Below, piece after piece: positions 18,107-27,627 of a DNA stretch of 64,000 bases; positions within the stretch are counted from its first letter, which is position 1, and every line of letters starts with the position of its first letter. The stretch comes from Deltaproteobacteria bacterium. Its GTDB lineage: Bacteria; Myxococcota; XYA12-FULL-58-9. Made by a program: the position numbers and the translations under genes. The stretch is from the NCBI GenBank assembly GCA_016218825.1, contig JACRCV010000013.1, forward strand, positions 1 through 64,000. Reading direction: 5' to 3'. The notes beneath the pieces are model-generated. The model was not told the DNA's origin, ran no database searches, and was given only the letters and a program-made list of their open reading frames with translations.

Positions 18107-19114
18107 ATGCCGCCACGCCAAGACTTCGACCGCGCGCTGCAGAGCTCGGAGCTCGGCGCCGTCTATGCGCTCGTGAGCGCCGAGCCGCTCTTGTTGTCGG
18201 AGGCGGTGGTCGGGATCCGCGACCGGGTGCTCAAGGCGGCCTCCGACTTCAACCGCGACGAGTTCCGCGCCGGCGAGGTCGCGGTGGAGCGCGTCCTCGA
18301 CGCCGCGACCACGTTGCCGATGATGGCGGCGCGCCGCTACGTGCTGTTCTCCGACCTGCAGCGCCTGAAGACCAAGGACCTGGCGCCGCTCATCGCCTAC
18401 CTCGAGAAGCCGGCGCCGACCTCGGTGTTGGTGTTGACCGCCACCGAGCTCGACATGCGCACCAAGCTCGCGGCGAAGCTCGCGGCACAGGGGTTCCTGT
18501 TCCTGCTGGAGCCGCCGCGCCCCGGCGCCCTGGCCTCCTGGCTCGCGACTCGGGCCCGCCGCCTGCAGCTGACGCTGGAGCCGGACGCAGGGCGCCTGCT
18601 CGTCGATCTCCTCGGCGCCGATCTCGGGGGCTTGGACATGGCCCTCGGCAAGCTCGCCGCCTACACCGGCGGCGGCGCCATCACCAGCGAGGCGGTCGAG
18701 GCGACCGTCGCCCCGACCAAGGTCGACACGATCTTCAAGCTCACCGACGCGCTCGGGGCCCGCGACCTGACGCGGGCGTCGCTGCAGCTGCGCAACATCC
18801 TGGTCTCCGGGGAGAGCGCGATCCTGGTGCTGTCGATGATCACCCGGCAGCTGCGGCAGCTCTTGCTCCTCAAAGAGCTGGCGCCGTCGGGGCGCGCCGG
18901 ACCGGACGTCGCCTCGCGGCTCGGGGTGCGACCCTTCGTCCTCGACTCGCTCTTCGCGCAGGGCAAGCGCTACGATCAGGCGGAGCTGTTCGCCGCGCTC
19001 TTCGCCGCGCACCGCGCCGACATCCGCCTGCGGTCGAGCAAGCTCGACGCCGCCATCATCCTCGAGCAGCTGCTCGTCGAGGTGGTCGAGGCGCACGCCG
19101 CGGCGCCGTCCTGA
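18107..19114 (+). CDS. holA: DNA polymerase III subunit delta
   Basis: The delta subunit of the clamp loader opens the beta sliding clamp. The 335-residue protein has the expected layout: N-terminal AAA+-like region (YALVSAEPLLLSEAV, RRYVLFSDLQRLK), the VLVLTATELDMRTKL segment, and the C-terminal helical collar domain with TIFKLTDALGARDL and ILSMITRQLRQLL-like motifs. GAGGGAAG before the ATG at 18107 sets the start; a longer open frame upstream overlaps lptE and is not coding. It lies directly behind lptE, as in many proteobacteria. Confidence 0.92.
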   Translation: MPPRQDFDRALQSSELGAVYALVSAEPLLLSEAVVGIRDRVLKAASDFNRDEFRAGEVAVERVLDAATTLPMMAARRYVLFSDLQRLKTKDLAPLIAYLEKPAPTSVLVLTATELDMRTKLAAKLAAQGFLFLLEPPRPGALASWLATRARRLQLTLEPDAGRLLVDLLGADLGGLDMALGKLAAYTGGGAITSEAVEATVAPTKVDTIFKLTDALGARDLTRASLQLRNILVSGESAILVLSMITRQLRQLLLLKELAPSGRAGPDVASRLGVRPFVLDSLFAQGKRYDQAELFAALFAAHRADIRLRSSKLDAAIILEQLLVEVVEAHAAAPS

Positions 19115-19131
19115 GCGCCGCTCCACCGCAC

Positions 19132-21924
19132 ATGCCCGAGCGTCCGGTCCTCTACATCGTCGACGGCAGCGGCTACATCTTCCGCGCCTATTACGCGGTG
19201 CGGCCGCTGTCGACCTCCAAAGGCGTGCCGACCAACGCGGTCACCGGCTTCGCGCGCATGCTCGGCAAGCTCTTGAAGGACGAGCGCCCGACCCACCTCG
19301 GGGTGGCGTTCGACTCCCGGACCAAGAACTTCCGCCATGCGATCTACCCGGCGTACAAGGCGAACCGCGAGGCGCCGCCCGAGGATCTGGTGCCGCAGTT
19401 CGAGCTCACCTGGCAGCTCGTCGCGGCGCTCGACATCCCGGTGCTGCAGCTGGACGGCTTCGAGGCCGACGACATCATCGCGACGCTCGCGGCCCAGGCG
19501 ACCGCCGCCGGGCACGACGTCCGGGTGGTGAGCGGCGACAAGGATCTGATGCAGCTCGTGACCCCGAGGGTGACGATGCTCGATCCGATGAAGGGCAAGA
19601 TCTACGACCGCGCCGGGGTCATCGAGCGCTTCGGGGTGCCGCCGGAGCTGGTCGCCGACGTCCAAGCCCTGGCCGGCGACTCGAGCGACAACATCCCCGG
19701 GGTGCCGAAAGTCGGCGACAAGACCGCTTCGAGGCTCGTCGGCCAATACGGCGACGTCGAGGCGGTGATCGCGGGCCTGGCGCAGAAGGCCGACGCCAAG
19801 GCCGCGGAGCGCGCCGTGGTCGAGCACGCCGAGTCGGCGCGCCTCTCGAAGCGGCTCGCGATCCTCAAGACCGACGTGCCGATTGCGCTCGACCTCGACG
19901 CCCTGGTCTACCGGCCGCCGCGCCCCGAGAAGCTCGGGCCGTTCTTGAAGAGCATCGAAGCCTTCGGGCTGATGCGCGACATCGGCGTCAGCGGCAGCGA
20001 GGCCGCGGTCCGTGGCGCTGCGCCGCCACCGCCGGCACCCGCGTTGGCGCCGGCGCCGGCGCCCAAGACCCCAGCCCCTAGAGCGCCGCCGTCTGCCGGT
20101 GGCGACGAGAGCGTCGCTGCCGCCGGGGTCGACCGCTCGACCTATCGGACGATCCTGAGCGACAGCGATCTGCGCCAGGTGCTCACCGCCGCCGAGCGCG
20201 CCGGCGTGATGAGCGTCGACACCGAGACCACGTCGTTGGACGCGGTCCGCGCCGACATCGTCGGCATCGCGATCGCGGTGCCGGGGGAGAGCCCGTGCTA
20301 CGTGCCGCTCGCGCATCGCGCCTTGGGCACGCCGCGCCAGCTCAACCGCTTTGAGGCCGTGGCGATGATGCGGCCGCTGCTCGAGGACCCGCGGCTGAAG
20401 AAGGTCGGCCAGAATCTGAAGTACGACTGGCTGGTGTTCTCGCGCGCCGGCGTCAAGCTCAAAGGCATCGAGCACGACACCATGCTCGCCGCGTGGGTCT
20501 TGGATCCGTCGCGGCCGTCGTTCTCGCTCGACAGCTTGGCCGCCGAGCTCTTGGGGCACGAGGGCATCAAGTACCAGGACGTGACCCGGGGGCTCGCGGG
20601 CTTCGACGAGGTCCCGGTCGGCGAGGCGACCACCTACGCCGCCGAGGACGCCGATCTGGCGCTGCGGCTGAGCGGCATCCTCGACGTGAAGCTGCGGCAG
20701 GCGGGCCTCGAAGGGCTGTATCGCGATCTGGAGCTGCCGCTGCTCCCAGTGCTGGCGCTGATGGAGGAGCACGGGGTCGGGGTCGACAAGGCGGCGCTCG
20801 CCGGCCTCGGGCGGGAGTTCGAGGCGCGGCTGGCGGCGATCGCGGCCCAGGCGCGGGCGCTCGGCGGCGGCGACGTCAACCTCGCGTCGCCGCGGCAACT
20901 GGCGGCGTTGTTCTTCGAGAGGCTCGGCTACCCGGTGATCAAGAAGACCAAGACCGGGGCGTCGACGGACCAGGAGGTGCTGGAGGCGCTGGCGGTGGAC
21001 CACGAGCTGCCGCGGGTGATCCTCGAGCACCGGCTGCTCGCGAAGCTCAAGTCGACCTACGTCGACCTGTTGCCGCGGATGATCAACCCCGAGACCGGGC
21101 GGCTGCACACCAGCTTCAACCAGACCGGCACCGCGACCGGGCGGCTGTCGAGCTCGGATCCGAACCTGCAGAACATCCCGATCCGGAGCGACGACGGCCG
21201 TCGGATCCGCACCGCGTTCGTCGCCGCCCCGGACCACGTGTTGATCTCCGCCGACTACTCGCAGATCGAGCTCCGGGTGATGGCGCACCTCTGCGGCGAC
21301 ACCCAGTTCCTCGCCGCGTTTCGCCGCGGCGAAGACATCCACACCCGCACCGCGACCGAGGTCCTGACCGGAGGGTTGCCGCCGTCCGCCGACGATCGGC
21401 GCCGCGCCAAGGCGATCAACTTCGGTATTCTCTACGGCCTGTCGGAGTTCGGCTTGAGCCGCAACCTCGGCATCCCGCGCGCCGAGGCCCACGCCTTCAT
21501 GACGTCGTACTTCGAGCGCTATCCGTCGGTGAAGGCCTTCCTCGAGACCACGATCGCGAAGGCAGCGGCAGACGGCTTCGTGACCACGATCCTCGGGCGG
21601 CGGCGCTTCCTCCCGGAGCTGAAGAGCAAGAACCGCAACATCCGCCAGGGGGCAGAGCGCATCGCGATGAACACCCCGATCCAGGGGAGCGCCGCGGACC
21701 TGATCAAGCGCGCGATGATCCAGGTCGCCAAAGTGCTCGAAGAGCGTCGCCTCCGCACCCGTCTTTTGCTACAAGTCCACGACGAGCTGGTGCTCGAGGC
21801 ACCGACGGCCGAGGTTGACGAGGTCGTGACGCTCGTGCGAACGGAGATGGCCGGCGTGATGGCGCTCAGCGTGCCGCTGGTCGTGGACGTGGGTCGCGGG
21901 CCGAACTGGGCCGCGGCGCACTAG
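19132..21924 (+). CDS. polA: DNA polymerase I
   Basis: This full-length, 930-residue Pol I has three domains. The N-terminal 5'-3' exonuclease includes YIVDGSGYIFRAYYAVRPL and GDSSDNIPGVPKVG. The proofreading exonuclease retains its acidic motif (SVDTETTSLDAV). The polymerase has motif A ADYSQIELRVMAH, motif B RRRAKAINFGILYGLSEF and motif C QVHDELVLE. A Pro/Ala linker at about residues 298-325 joins the first two domains. It functions in DNA repair and Okazaki-fragment processing. It follows holA by 17 bases. Confidence 0.98.
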   Translation: MPERPVLYIVDGSGYIFRAYYAVRPLSTSKGVPTNAVTGFARMLGKLLKDERPTHLGVAFDSRTKNFRHAIYPAYKANREAPPEDLVPQFELTWQLVAALDIPVLQLDGFEADDIIATLAAQATAAGHDVRVVSGDKDLMQLVTPRVTMLDPMKGKIYDRAGVIERFGVPPELVADVQALAGDSSDNIPGVPKVGDKTASRLVGQYGDVEAVIAGLAQKADAKAAERAVVEHAESARLSKRLAILKTDVPIALDLDALVYRPPRPEKLGPFLKSIEAFGLMRDIGVSGSEAAVRGAAPPPPAPALAPAPAPKTPAPRAPPSAGGDESVAAAGVDRSTYRTILSDSDLRQVLTAAERAGVMSVDTETTSLDAVRADIVGIAIAVPGESPCYVPLAHRALGTPRQLNRFEAVAMMRPLLEDPRLKKVGQNLKYDWLVFSRAGVKLKGIEHDTMLAAWVLDPSRPSFSLDSLAAELLGHEGIKYQDVTRGLAGFDEVPVGEATTYAAEDADLALRLSGILDVKLRQAGLEGLYRDLELPLLPVLALMEEHGVGVDKAALAGLGREFEARLAAIAAQARALGGGDVNLASPRQLAALFFERLGYPVIKKTKTGASTDQEVLEALAVDHELPRVILEHRLLAKLKSTYVDLLPRMINPETGRLHTSFNQTGTATGRLSSSDPNLQNIPIRSDDGRRIRTAFVAAPDHVLISADYSQIELRVMAHLCGDTQFLAAFRRGEDIHTRTATEVLTGGLPPSADDRRRAKAINFGILYGLSEFGLSRNLGIPRAEAHAFMTSYFERYPSVKAFLETTIAKAAADGFVTTILGRRRFLPELKSKNRNIRQGAERIAMNTPIQGSAADLIKRAMIQVAKVLEERRLRTRLLLQVHDELVLEAPTAEVDEVVTLVRTEMAGVMALSVPLVVDVGRGPNWAAAH

Positions 21925-21932
21925 AGGGGTTG

Positions 21933-23744
21933 ATGCCGGCGTCCAGAGCCAACAAGCGCGCGCCTGCGAAGGGAGGCAAGGCGTCGGACGGCGTGAAGGC
22001 CAAACAGCTCGCCGAGCAGCTCAAGGCGGTGCGCGCCATCGGCAGCGCCCTCGCGACCAGCGTCGGCCTCGACGCGGTGCTCGCCGAGATCGTCGTCAAC
22101 GTCTCGAAGCTGATGCACGCCGAGCGCACCACGCTCTTTCTCTATGACCGCGGCAGCAACGAGATCTGGTCGAAGATCGCCGAGGGCGAGGAGCGCCGCG
22201 AGATCCGGTTGAAGCTCGGCTTTGGGATCGCCGGCTGGGTCGCCGAGAACCGCAAGGCGTTGAACGTCTCCGACGCCTATGCCGATCCGCGCTTCAACCC
22301 CTCGGTGGACGCCGAGACCGGCTTTCGCACCCGCTCGGTGCTCGCGGTGCCGTTGCTCGCCCGCGACGGCAGCCTGTTGGGCGTCCTCCAGGTCTTGAAC
22401 CGCCGCCGCGGCACCTTTGGCGCCGACGATCAGGGGTTGCTCGACGCCATCGCCATCCAGACCGCGTACGCGGTCGAGAACGCCAACCTCGCGCAGCAGG
22501 TGTTGGACCAGAACCGCGAGCTCGAGGCGGCGCGACAGCGCGCCGAGCGTCGCCGGGCCGAGCTCGATCTACTGTACCAGCTGGAGCAGGAGACCACGGC
22601 CTCCAACAACCTCGACGACCTCCTGGACTCGATCATCGTCCGCACCTGCGAGCGGCTGCGCTCCGAGGCCGGCAGCGTCCTGCTCTCGGATCGCGACACC
22701 GGGCGCCTGTTCTTCCGCGGCGTCTCCGGGGCCCGCAAAGACGAGCTCAAGAAGATGACCCTCGAGCCCGGCGAGGGCGTCGTCGGTTGGGTCGCGAAGA
22801 CCGGCGAGCCGCTGGTGGTCAACCGCCCCGAGGATGATCCGCGCCACGATCGCGCCCTCGCCCAGAAGATCGCGTTCCCGGCCGCGGCGCTGCTCGCCGT
22901 GCCTCTCATCTGGGACCAGAAGGTGATCGGAGCGATGGAGGTCTTGAACCCCAAGCCCCGGGCGTCGGGGGCGCTGGGCTACGATCTCGAAGACCTGAAG
23001 GTGCTGACGCTGATCGGCGGCCAGGTGGCGCGCGCCGTGGCGCTGACCATCGAGCGCCAGGCGAAGCTCGACACCGAGCGCCTGGCGATCATCGGCCGGA
23101 TGCTCGCCGGCGTGGCGCACGACCTGCGCAACCCGATGACCGCGATCTCCGGCTACGCGCAGCTGATGGCGATGGAGCCCGACGCCAAGGTGCGCGCCGA
23201 GCGCTGTGAGCGGGTGTTGGCGCAGATCGACGAGATGACCGCGATGATCACCGACCTGCTGGCGTTCGCGCGCGGCGAGACCCAGCTCAACCCGACGGTG
23301 GTGAGCGTCTCGCAGCTCGCCGACGAGGCGCGCGAGGCGATCGGCGCCCACTGCAACCCGCGCGGCATCGCCCTCGACGTCGACGCCAAGGGCGGCACGG
23401 TGCTGATCGACGTCGGCCGCGCCAAGCGCATCCTCTACAACCTGGCGAAGAACGCCGTCGACGTGCTCGCCAAGGGCGGGCACTTGAGCGTCAGGCTCGC
23501 CGAGGACCAGGGGGCGCTGAGCATGCAGGTCAGCGACACCGGCCCCGGGATCCCGGCCGAGGTGCGCGCGCGGCTGTTCCAGCCCTTCGTCAGCTCCGGC
23601 AAGATCCACGGCACCGGCCTCGGCTTGTCGATCGTCAAGCGTTTCGTGGACGACCACGGTGGCCAGATTGATGTCGAGAGCGACGCGGGGGTCGGCACCT
23701 CCTTCAAGGTGCGCCTCCCGAAGATCGAGACGCGGGTGTCATAG
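21933..23744 (+). CDS. Soluble hybrid sensor: GAF-GAF histidine kinase
   Basis: This 603-residue cytosolic kinase has no membrane segments. The first GAF domain (about residues 30-175) includes GFGIAGWVAENRKALNVSDAY, and the second (about 205-360) has a parallel GVVGWVAKTGEPLVVN. A HisKA domain follows with phospho-acceptor His396 in VAHDLRNPMTAISGY, then a complete HATPase with DTGPGIP and GTGLGLSIV. GAF domains bind small ligands or light-absorbing cofactors; the ligand is unknown. No response regulator is adjacent. The next gene, two bases away, is a Ser/Thr kinase, so the two signalling systems are co-transcribed. The ATG at 21933 follows AGAGGGG. Confidence 0.92.
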   Translation: MPASRANKRAPAKGGKASDGVKAKQLAEQLKAVRAIGSALATSVGLDAVLAEIVVNVSKLMHAERTTLFLYDRGSNEIWSKIAEGEERREIRLKLGFGIAGWVAENRKALNVSDAYADPRFNPSVDAETGFRTRSVLAVPLLARDGSLLGVLQVLNRRRGTFGADDQGLLDAIAIQTAYAVENANLAQQVLDQNRELEAARQRAERRRAELDLLYQLEQETTASNNLDDLLDSIIVRTCERLRSEAGSVLLSDRDTGRLFFRGVSGARKDELKKMTLEPGEGVVGWVAKTGEPLVVNRPEDDPRHDRALAQKIAFPAAALLAVPLIWDQKVIGAMEVLNPKPRASGALGYDLEDLKVLTLIGGQVARAVALTIERQAKLDTERLAIIGRMLAGVAHDLRNPMTAISGYAQLMAMEPDAKVRAERCERVLAQIDEMTAMITDLLAFARGETQLNPTVVSVSQLADEAREAIGAHCNPRGIALDVDAKGGTVLIDVGRAKRILYNLAKNAVDVLAKGGHLSVRLAEDQGALSMQVSDTGPGIPAEVRARLFQPFVSSGKIHGTGLGLSIVKRFVDDHGGQIDVESDAGVGTSFKVRLPKIETRVS

Positions 23745-23746
23745 AC

Positions 23747-24667
23747 ATGGAAACCCAACCGGTCGAGAAGTTCGGCAAGTACAACCTGTTGCGCAAGATC
23801 GGCCAAGGCGGCATGGCGGAGGTCTTCCTGGCGACGATGGACGGCGCGCCGCAGAGCGCCCCGCCGCTCGTGGTCAAGCGCCTGCACCAGGAGCTGGAGC
23901 GCAACCGCGACGCCGTCGACCTGTTCCTCACCGAGGCCGACGTCACGCTGATGCTCAGCCATCCGAACGTGATCCGGGTCTACGACTCCGGCGAGATCAA
24001 CAACCGCTACTACATGGCGATGGAGTACGTGCACGGCAAGGATCTGGAGCAGATCGCCGAGCGCTTCCTGGCGAAGAACAAGGTGATGGACCCGTACGCC
24101 GCGAGCTACATCGCGATCTCGGTGTTCTCCGGCCTCGATTACGTGCACCGCGCCAAGACCCCGAGCGGTCGCGAGCTCGGCATCGTCCACCGCGACGTCA
24201 CCCCCTCGAACGTCTACGTGCGCTCCGACGGCCACGTGAAGCTCGGGGACTTCGGGGTCGCGAAGCTGGTGGCGGTCGAGGGCTGGACGATGGCGGGCTC
24301 GGTCAAGGGCAAGCTCGGCTACCTGTCGCCGGAGCAGGTGGGCGGCCAGCCGCCGTCGCAGCAGATCGACCTGTGGGCGGCGGCGGTCATCCTCTGGGAG
24401 CTGTGCACCGGGCAGCGCCTGTTCGTCGGTGACAACGAGCTCGACGTCATGCTGCGCATCCGCAAGGCGAAGGTCCCGAGCGTCCGCAAGGTCAACAAGG
24501 CGGTGCCCAAGGACCTGGAGCGCATCCTCGACAAGGCGCTGCACCGCAAACCGCACAAGCGCTACCTCGAGGCCGCCTCCATCCTCAAGGACCTCGAGAA
24601 GTTCCAGGCGGCGCGGCCGATGACCCCGGAGCTCTTGGTCAAGTACATCACCGAGACCCTGTCCTGA
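23747..24667 (+). CDS. Eukaryotic-type Ser/Thr protein kinase (stand-alone domain)
   Basis: This 306-residue protein is a single Hanks-type kinase domain without tail, transmembrane helix or sensor. Key elements are present: glycine loop GQGGMAEVFLA, catalytic lysine in PLVVKRL, catalytic loop HRDVTPSN (Asp150) and DFGVAK. The VTPSN form of the catalytic loop is typical of myxobacterial kinases. It starts two bases after the GAF/GAF histidine kinase stop, so it may act in the same signalling unit. Substrates are unknown. The stop abuts the GTG of the Smr gene. Confidence 0.93.
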   Translation: METQPVEKFGKYNLLRKIGQGGMAEVFLATMDGAPQSAPPLVVKRLHQELERNRDAVDLFLTEADVTLMLSHPNVIRVYDSGEINNRYYMAMEYVHGKDLEQIAERFLAKNKVMDPYAASYIAISVFSGLDYVHRAKTPSGRELGIVHRDVTPSNVYVRSDGHVKLGDFGVAKLVAVEGWTMAGSVKGKLGYLSPEQVGGQPPSQQIDLWAAAVILWELCTGQRLFVGDNELDVMLRIRKAKVPSVRKVNKAVPKDLERILDKALHRKPHKRYLEAASILKDLEKFQAARPMTPELLVKYITETLS

Positions 24668-25345
24668 GTGGCCATGGGGAAGAAAGCGAAAGCCGGCTTC
24701 AACTCGCCGTTTCGCGCCCTTCGCCTGCCTGCCGCCGTGAGGCCGGTCTCGCCCGCCAAACCCGTCCCGACCGCGCCCGCGCCACAGGACGCCGGCGACG
24801 ACGCCGCGGTGTTCAGGGCGGCGATGAGCGGCGTCCGGCCGCTGGGCGCCGACCCGGCGCGGGTCGAGCCGGCGAAGCGCGAGACCTCGGCGCTGCCGGA
24901 CGACGAGCAGCTGGCGGTCCTCGAGCTCGAGAGCCTGGTGCAGGGCAAGGGCGAGTTCCGGGTGTTCGAGGAGGAGGAGGACCACTCGGGCCTGGCGGCG
25001 GGGGCGAGCTTCGCCCTCCTCGCGCGGCTGAAGAAGGGCGAGTTCTCCTGGCGGCGGCACCTCGATCTACACGGGCTGCACAAGGACGAGGCGAAGGTGG
25101 CGGTGACCGAGTTCGTCATCAAGGCGCGCAAAGACGGCGAGCGCGCGGTGCTGGTGATCACCGGTCGCGGCCGGAGCTCGCCCGACGGGGTCGCGGTGTT
25201 GCGCGACATCTTGCCCCGCTGGCTGTCGCGCGCCCCGATCCGCGCCCACGTGCTGGCGTTTGCCACCGCGCGTCAGGTGGACGGCGGCGCCGGCGCCTAC
25301 TACGTGTTGTTGCGTCGGCCCGGGGTCAGGCCGTTCGGCGTCTGA
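24668..25345 (+). CDS. Smr domain protein
   Basis: A 225-residue product from the GTG at 24668 (an ATG lies two codons further). Residues 1-85 are Ala/Pro-rich and probably flexible. The C-terminal ~90 residues form an Smr domain, with LDLHGLHKDEA and VLVITGRGRSSPDG marking the two conserved motifs, and end LRRPGVRPFGV. Smr domains are nucleases seen in MutS2 and in ribosome-rescue factors such as SmrB. The exact role here is not determined. It is tightly packed after the Ser/Thr kinase. Confidence 0.88.
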   Translation: MAMGKKAKAGFNSPFRALRLPAAVRPVSPAKPVPTAPAPQDAGDDAAVFRAAMSGVRPLGADPARVEPAKRETSALPDDEQLAVLELESLVQGKGEFRVFEEEEDHSGLAAGASFALLARLKKGEFSWRRHLDLHGLHKDEAKVAVTEFVIKARKDGERAVLVITGRGRSSPDGVAVLRDILPRWLSRAPIRAHVLAFATARQVDGGAGAYYVLLRRPGVRPFGV

Positions 25346-25956
25346 TGAGCACCGCCGCCTTCGTGCTCCTGGCGCTCGCCGCTGTGTCGCTCATCGGCCG
25401 TGGCGCGTTGCCGCGGCTGTTGTGGCGCGAGCTCATGCGCCTGTTCGTGCTCCTCGAGCTCGGGGCGATGCAACTGGTGCGCCTCGTGTATCCGCCGCGC
25501 TTCGTGCTGCGCGGTCGCTGCCAGCGGCGCGGCGCCTGCTGCCGGCACGTGATCGCCGATCCGCCGGCGTGGATCGCGAAGACCGCGCTCCTGCCGCTGT
25601 TCGTCGCCTACCACCGTGTCGCGCATCGTTTCCATCTGGTGGGCCGGGGCCCCGAGGGGGTGTTGGTGTTTCGCTGCGGGCACCTGACCGCCGCGGACCG
25701 CTGCGGCATCTACCGCTACCGGCCGCTGTTGTGCCGCAACTATCCGGTGCTCGGGTTCTTCGAGGCGCCACATCTGTTGCCCGGCTGTGGTCTCGTCGCC
25801 GTGCCTCGGGTCGTGGACCTGATGCGTCCGCGTCCGGGCCTCGCGATCGTCAACCCGCACGTCGCGGTGCACCACGGCACCGCCGCGGCGGGCTCGGAGC
25901 CGGACGCGAGCGAGTACCTGTTGGTCGATGACCCTCCGGCGTCAGAGCGGCAATAG
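25345..25956 (+). CDS. YkgJ-like cysteine-cluster protein, membrane-associated
   Basis: The ATG overlaps the Smr stop by one base (TGATG). The first ~50 residues are hydrophobic and include one or two membrane helices. The rest carries the Cys-cluster pattern: C59 with C65-C66 (CQRRGACC), then FRCGHL, RCGIYRYRPLLCRNYP and a late Cys. This is the layout of YkgJ/UPF0153 proteins, which are thought to bind zinc or an Fe-S cluster; the activity is unknown. The fusion of a membrane anchor is less common. It is co-transcribed with upstream genes. Confidence 0.75.
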   Translation: MSTAAFVLLALAAVSLIGRGALPRLLWRELMRLFVLLELGAMQLVRLVYPPRFVLRGRCQRRGACCRHVIADPPAWIAKTALLPLFVAYHRVAHRFHLVGRGPEGVLVFRCGHLTAADRCGIYRYRPLLCRNYPVLGFFEAPHLLPGCGLVAVPRVVDLMRPRPGLAIVNPHVAVHHGTAAAGSEPDASEYLLVDDPPASERQ

Positions 25957-25976
25957 AGGAATCGAGGAGGCCAGGC

Positions 25977-26597
25977 ATGCTCACTCTTGTCTCGATCATC
26001 AGCGCTATGCTCTTCGCCGGGGTCGCCGACAACAAGGCCCCTTGGGAAGAGATCAAGAACGACGACGGTATCCGCGTCTGGGTGCGGGAGGTGGCGGGCT
26101 CGAGCATCCGCGAGGTCAAGGCCGAGACCCAGGTGTACGCCGCCGCCGACAAGGTCTGGGCGGTGGTCCGCGACGTGCCGCACTACGCCGAGTTCATGCC
26201 CTACGTGCTGCAGGCCAAGGTCGTCGGTGACGCCGGGGCGAACGCCCGCTACGAGTATCAGCTCATCGACCCGCCGCTCGTCGACCGACGCGACTACACC
26301 TTGAAGGCGACCGACCAGGAGGATCCGGCGACCGGCGTCTACCGCCGCGAGTGGGTGCCGGCGAACGACAAGGGCCCGCCTTTGGTAGACGGCGTGGTGC
26401 GGGTGCAGATCTGTGACGGCTATTGGCTCATCGAGCGGCAGGGCGACAAGCAGACCAAGGTGACCTACTGGCTCTATACCGATCCGGGCGGCAAGATCCC
26501 GGCGTGGATCGCCAACAAGGCCAACACCACGAGCGTGCCGGACTTGATCCGCGCGGTGCGCAACCGCTCGCAGAACCCCGCCTGGCGTCGCGACTGA
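25977..26597 (+). CDS. Secreted START/SRPBCC-fold lipid-binding protein
   Basis: This 206-residue protein has a short signal-like hydrophobic N-terminus and then a single START/SRPBCC fold. The features are GIRVWVREVAGSSIREVKAE, VWAVVRDVPHYAEFMPYV and a C-terminal helix starting IPAWIANKANTTSVPDLI. Proteins of this type bind hydrophobic ligands such as lipids. Export is plausible but the signal is short. A strong GAGGAGG eight bases before the ATG at 25977 suggests high translation. Confidence 0.8.
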   Translation: MLTLVSIISAMLFAGVADNKAPWEEIKNDDGIRVWVREVAGSSIREVKAETQVYAAADKVWAVVRDVPHYAEFMPYVLQAKVVGDAGANARYEYQLIDPPLVDRRDYTLKATDQEDPATGVYRREWVPANDKGPPLVDGVVRVQICDGYWLIERQGDKQTKVTYWLYTDPGGKIPAWIANKANTTSVPDLIRAVRNRSQNPAWRRD

Positions 26598-26611
26598 AGG
26601 CCGCACCCGGG

Positions 26612-27262
26612 ATGCGTCACCTGCAGCGCCGGACGACGTGGGTGCCCTTGGGGTGGGCGTTGATCGGCTGCGCCCCGGTGACGGCGCCGCCGCTCTTCAA
26701 TCGCGACGTCCGCGACGACGTCGTCAAGACCCCGCCGCCGGTGGTGTCCGCCCTGCGACGTGACGACACCGTCGACTATGCGCGCCAGCGCCTCGCCGGT
26801 GCGCCGCTGGTGGCGCGCGGGGTCGAGTTCTCCGGCGACGCGGTGGGCTTCGTGCGCGCCGCTTTCTGGCAGGCCGGCATCGATCTCGTCGACGCCGGCG
26901 TCGCCGCGGATCCGAGCGCCGATTCGATGTCGATCCTGTACCGCTCGGTCGCGAAGCGCGGCTGGCTCCACAACCAGACGCCGCGCAAAGGCGATCTGAT
27001 CTTCTTCGACGCCGACGACCGCGGCGCGGCCTTGGCTCCGGCCCAGGTGGCGATCGTCGAGGGCATCGCCGATGACGGCACCTTGACCGTGGTCGGCGCG
27101 TTCGCCGCCGGGCCGGCGCGGATCCACGTGAACCTGCGGCAGCCCGAGACCACGACGACCGCGGACGGTGCCAAGCTCAACGACCTGCTGAACGGCGGGC
27201 GCCCGGTTGCCGCCGGCGCGCTGTTTCGCGCCTTCGCCGATCCGTTTCGGGGCGGGCCGTAG
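26612..27262 (+). CDS. Lipoprotein with CHAP/NlpC-like fold lacking catalytic Cys and His
   Basis: This 216-residue lipoprotein (lipobox LIGC, Cys20) carries a CHAP or NlpC/P60-like domain. The expected active-site segment D-C-S-G-F-V reads GDAVGFVRAAF, with Ala77 where Cys should be. The later H-V-G-I-V motif reads PAQVAIVEG, with Gln145 for the histidine. RKGDLIFFDAD matches the family's P-x-x-G-D-L-x-F-F. It is therefore probably a pseudo-peptidase that binds peptidoglycan without cutting it. It ends one base before the convergent ferredoxin gene. Confidence 0.65.
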   Translation: MRHLQRRTTWVPLGWALIGCAPVTAPPLFNRDVRDDVVKTPPPVVSALRRDDTVDYARQRLAGAPLVARGVEFSGDAVGFVRAAFWQAGIDLVDAGVAADPSADSMSILYRSVAKRGWLHNQTPRKGDLIFFDADDRGAALAPAQVAIVEGIADDGTLTVVGAFAAGPARIHVNLRQPETTTTADGAKLNDLLNGGRPVAAGALFRAFADPFRGGP

Positions 27263-27553
27263 CTACTTCTTCGCGAACCGGGACGGGAAGGTGGCGCCGA
27301 AGTCCTTGTTGGGGTGCAGCGCCTTGGCGCGCGCGAGCAGCGCCGCCTCGGTCTCGACGTTGTTTGGATCCGGGATGCAGCAGTCCACCGGACAGACCGC
27401 GGCGCACTGCTCTTCGTCGAAGTGGCCGACGCACTCGGTGCACTTGGCCGGATCGATGATGTAGATCTCTTTGCCCTCGCTGATCGCCTCGTTGGGGCAC
27501 TCGGGCTCGCAGGCGCCGCAGTTGATGCAGTCTTGGGTGATCGTCGTCGCCAT
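27263..27553 (-). CDS. YfhL-family 4Fe-4S dicluster ferredoxin
   Basis: This 96-residue ferredoxin has two cluster-binding sets. The first is regular, C9-x2-C12-x2-C15-x3-C19-P. The second has the insertion typical of the YfhL/Alvin group, C38-x2-C41-x8-C50-x3-C54, with further Cys at 58-59. Such proteins carry electrons at very low potential. The ATG at 27553 gives MATTITQDCINCGACEPECP. No dedicated redox partner is adjacent, although a nuo cluster begins 1.1 kb away. Confidence 0.93.
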   Translation of the reverse strand: MATTITQDCINCGACEPECPNEAISEGKEIYIIDPAKCTECVGHFDEEQCAAVCPVDCCIPDPNNVETEAALLARAKALHPNKDFGATFPSRFAKK

Positions 27554-27627
27554 CCCGGCAGTCCTCTCGTCTCACGTGCCCCCGCAGAACCGTGCGCCGC
27601 AAATGGTACGAGCGGGCTCCCGGGGTG

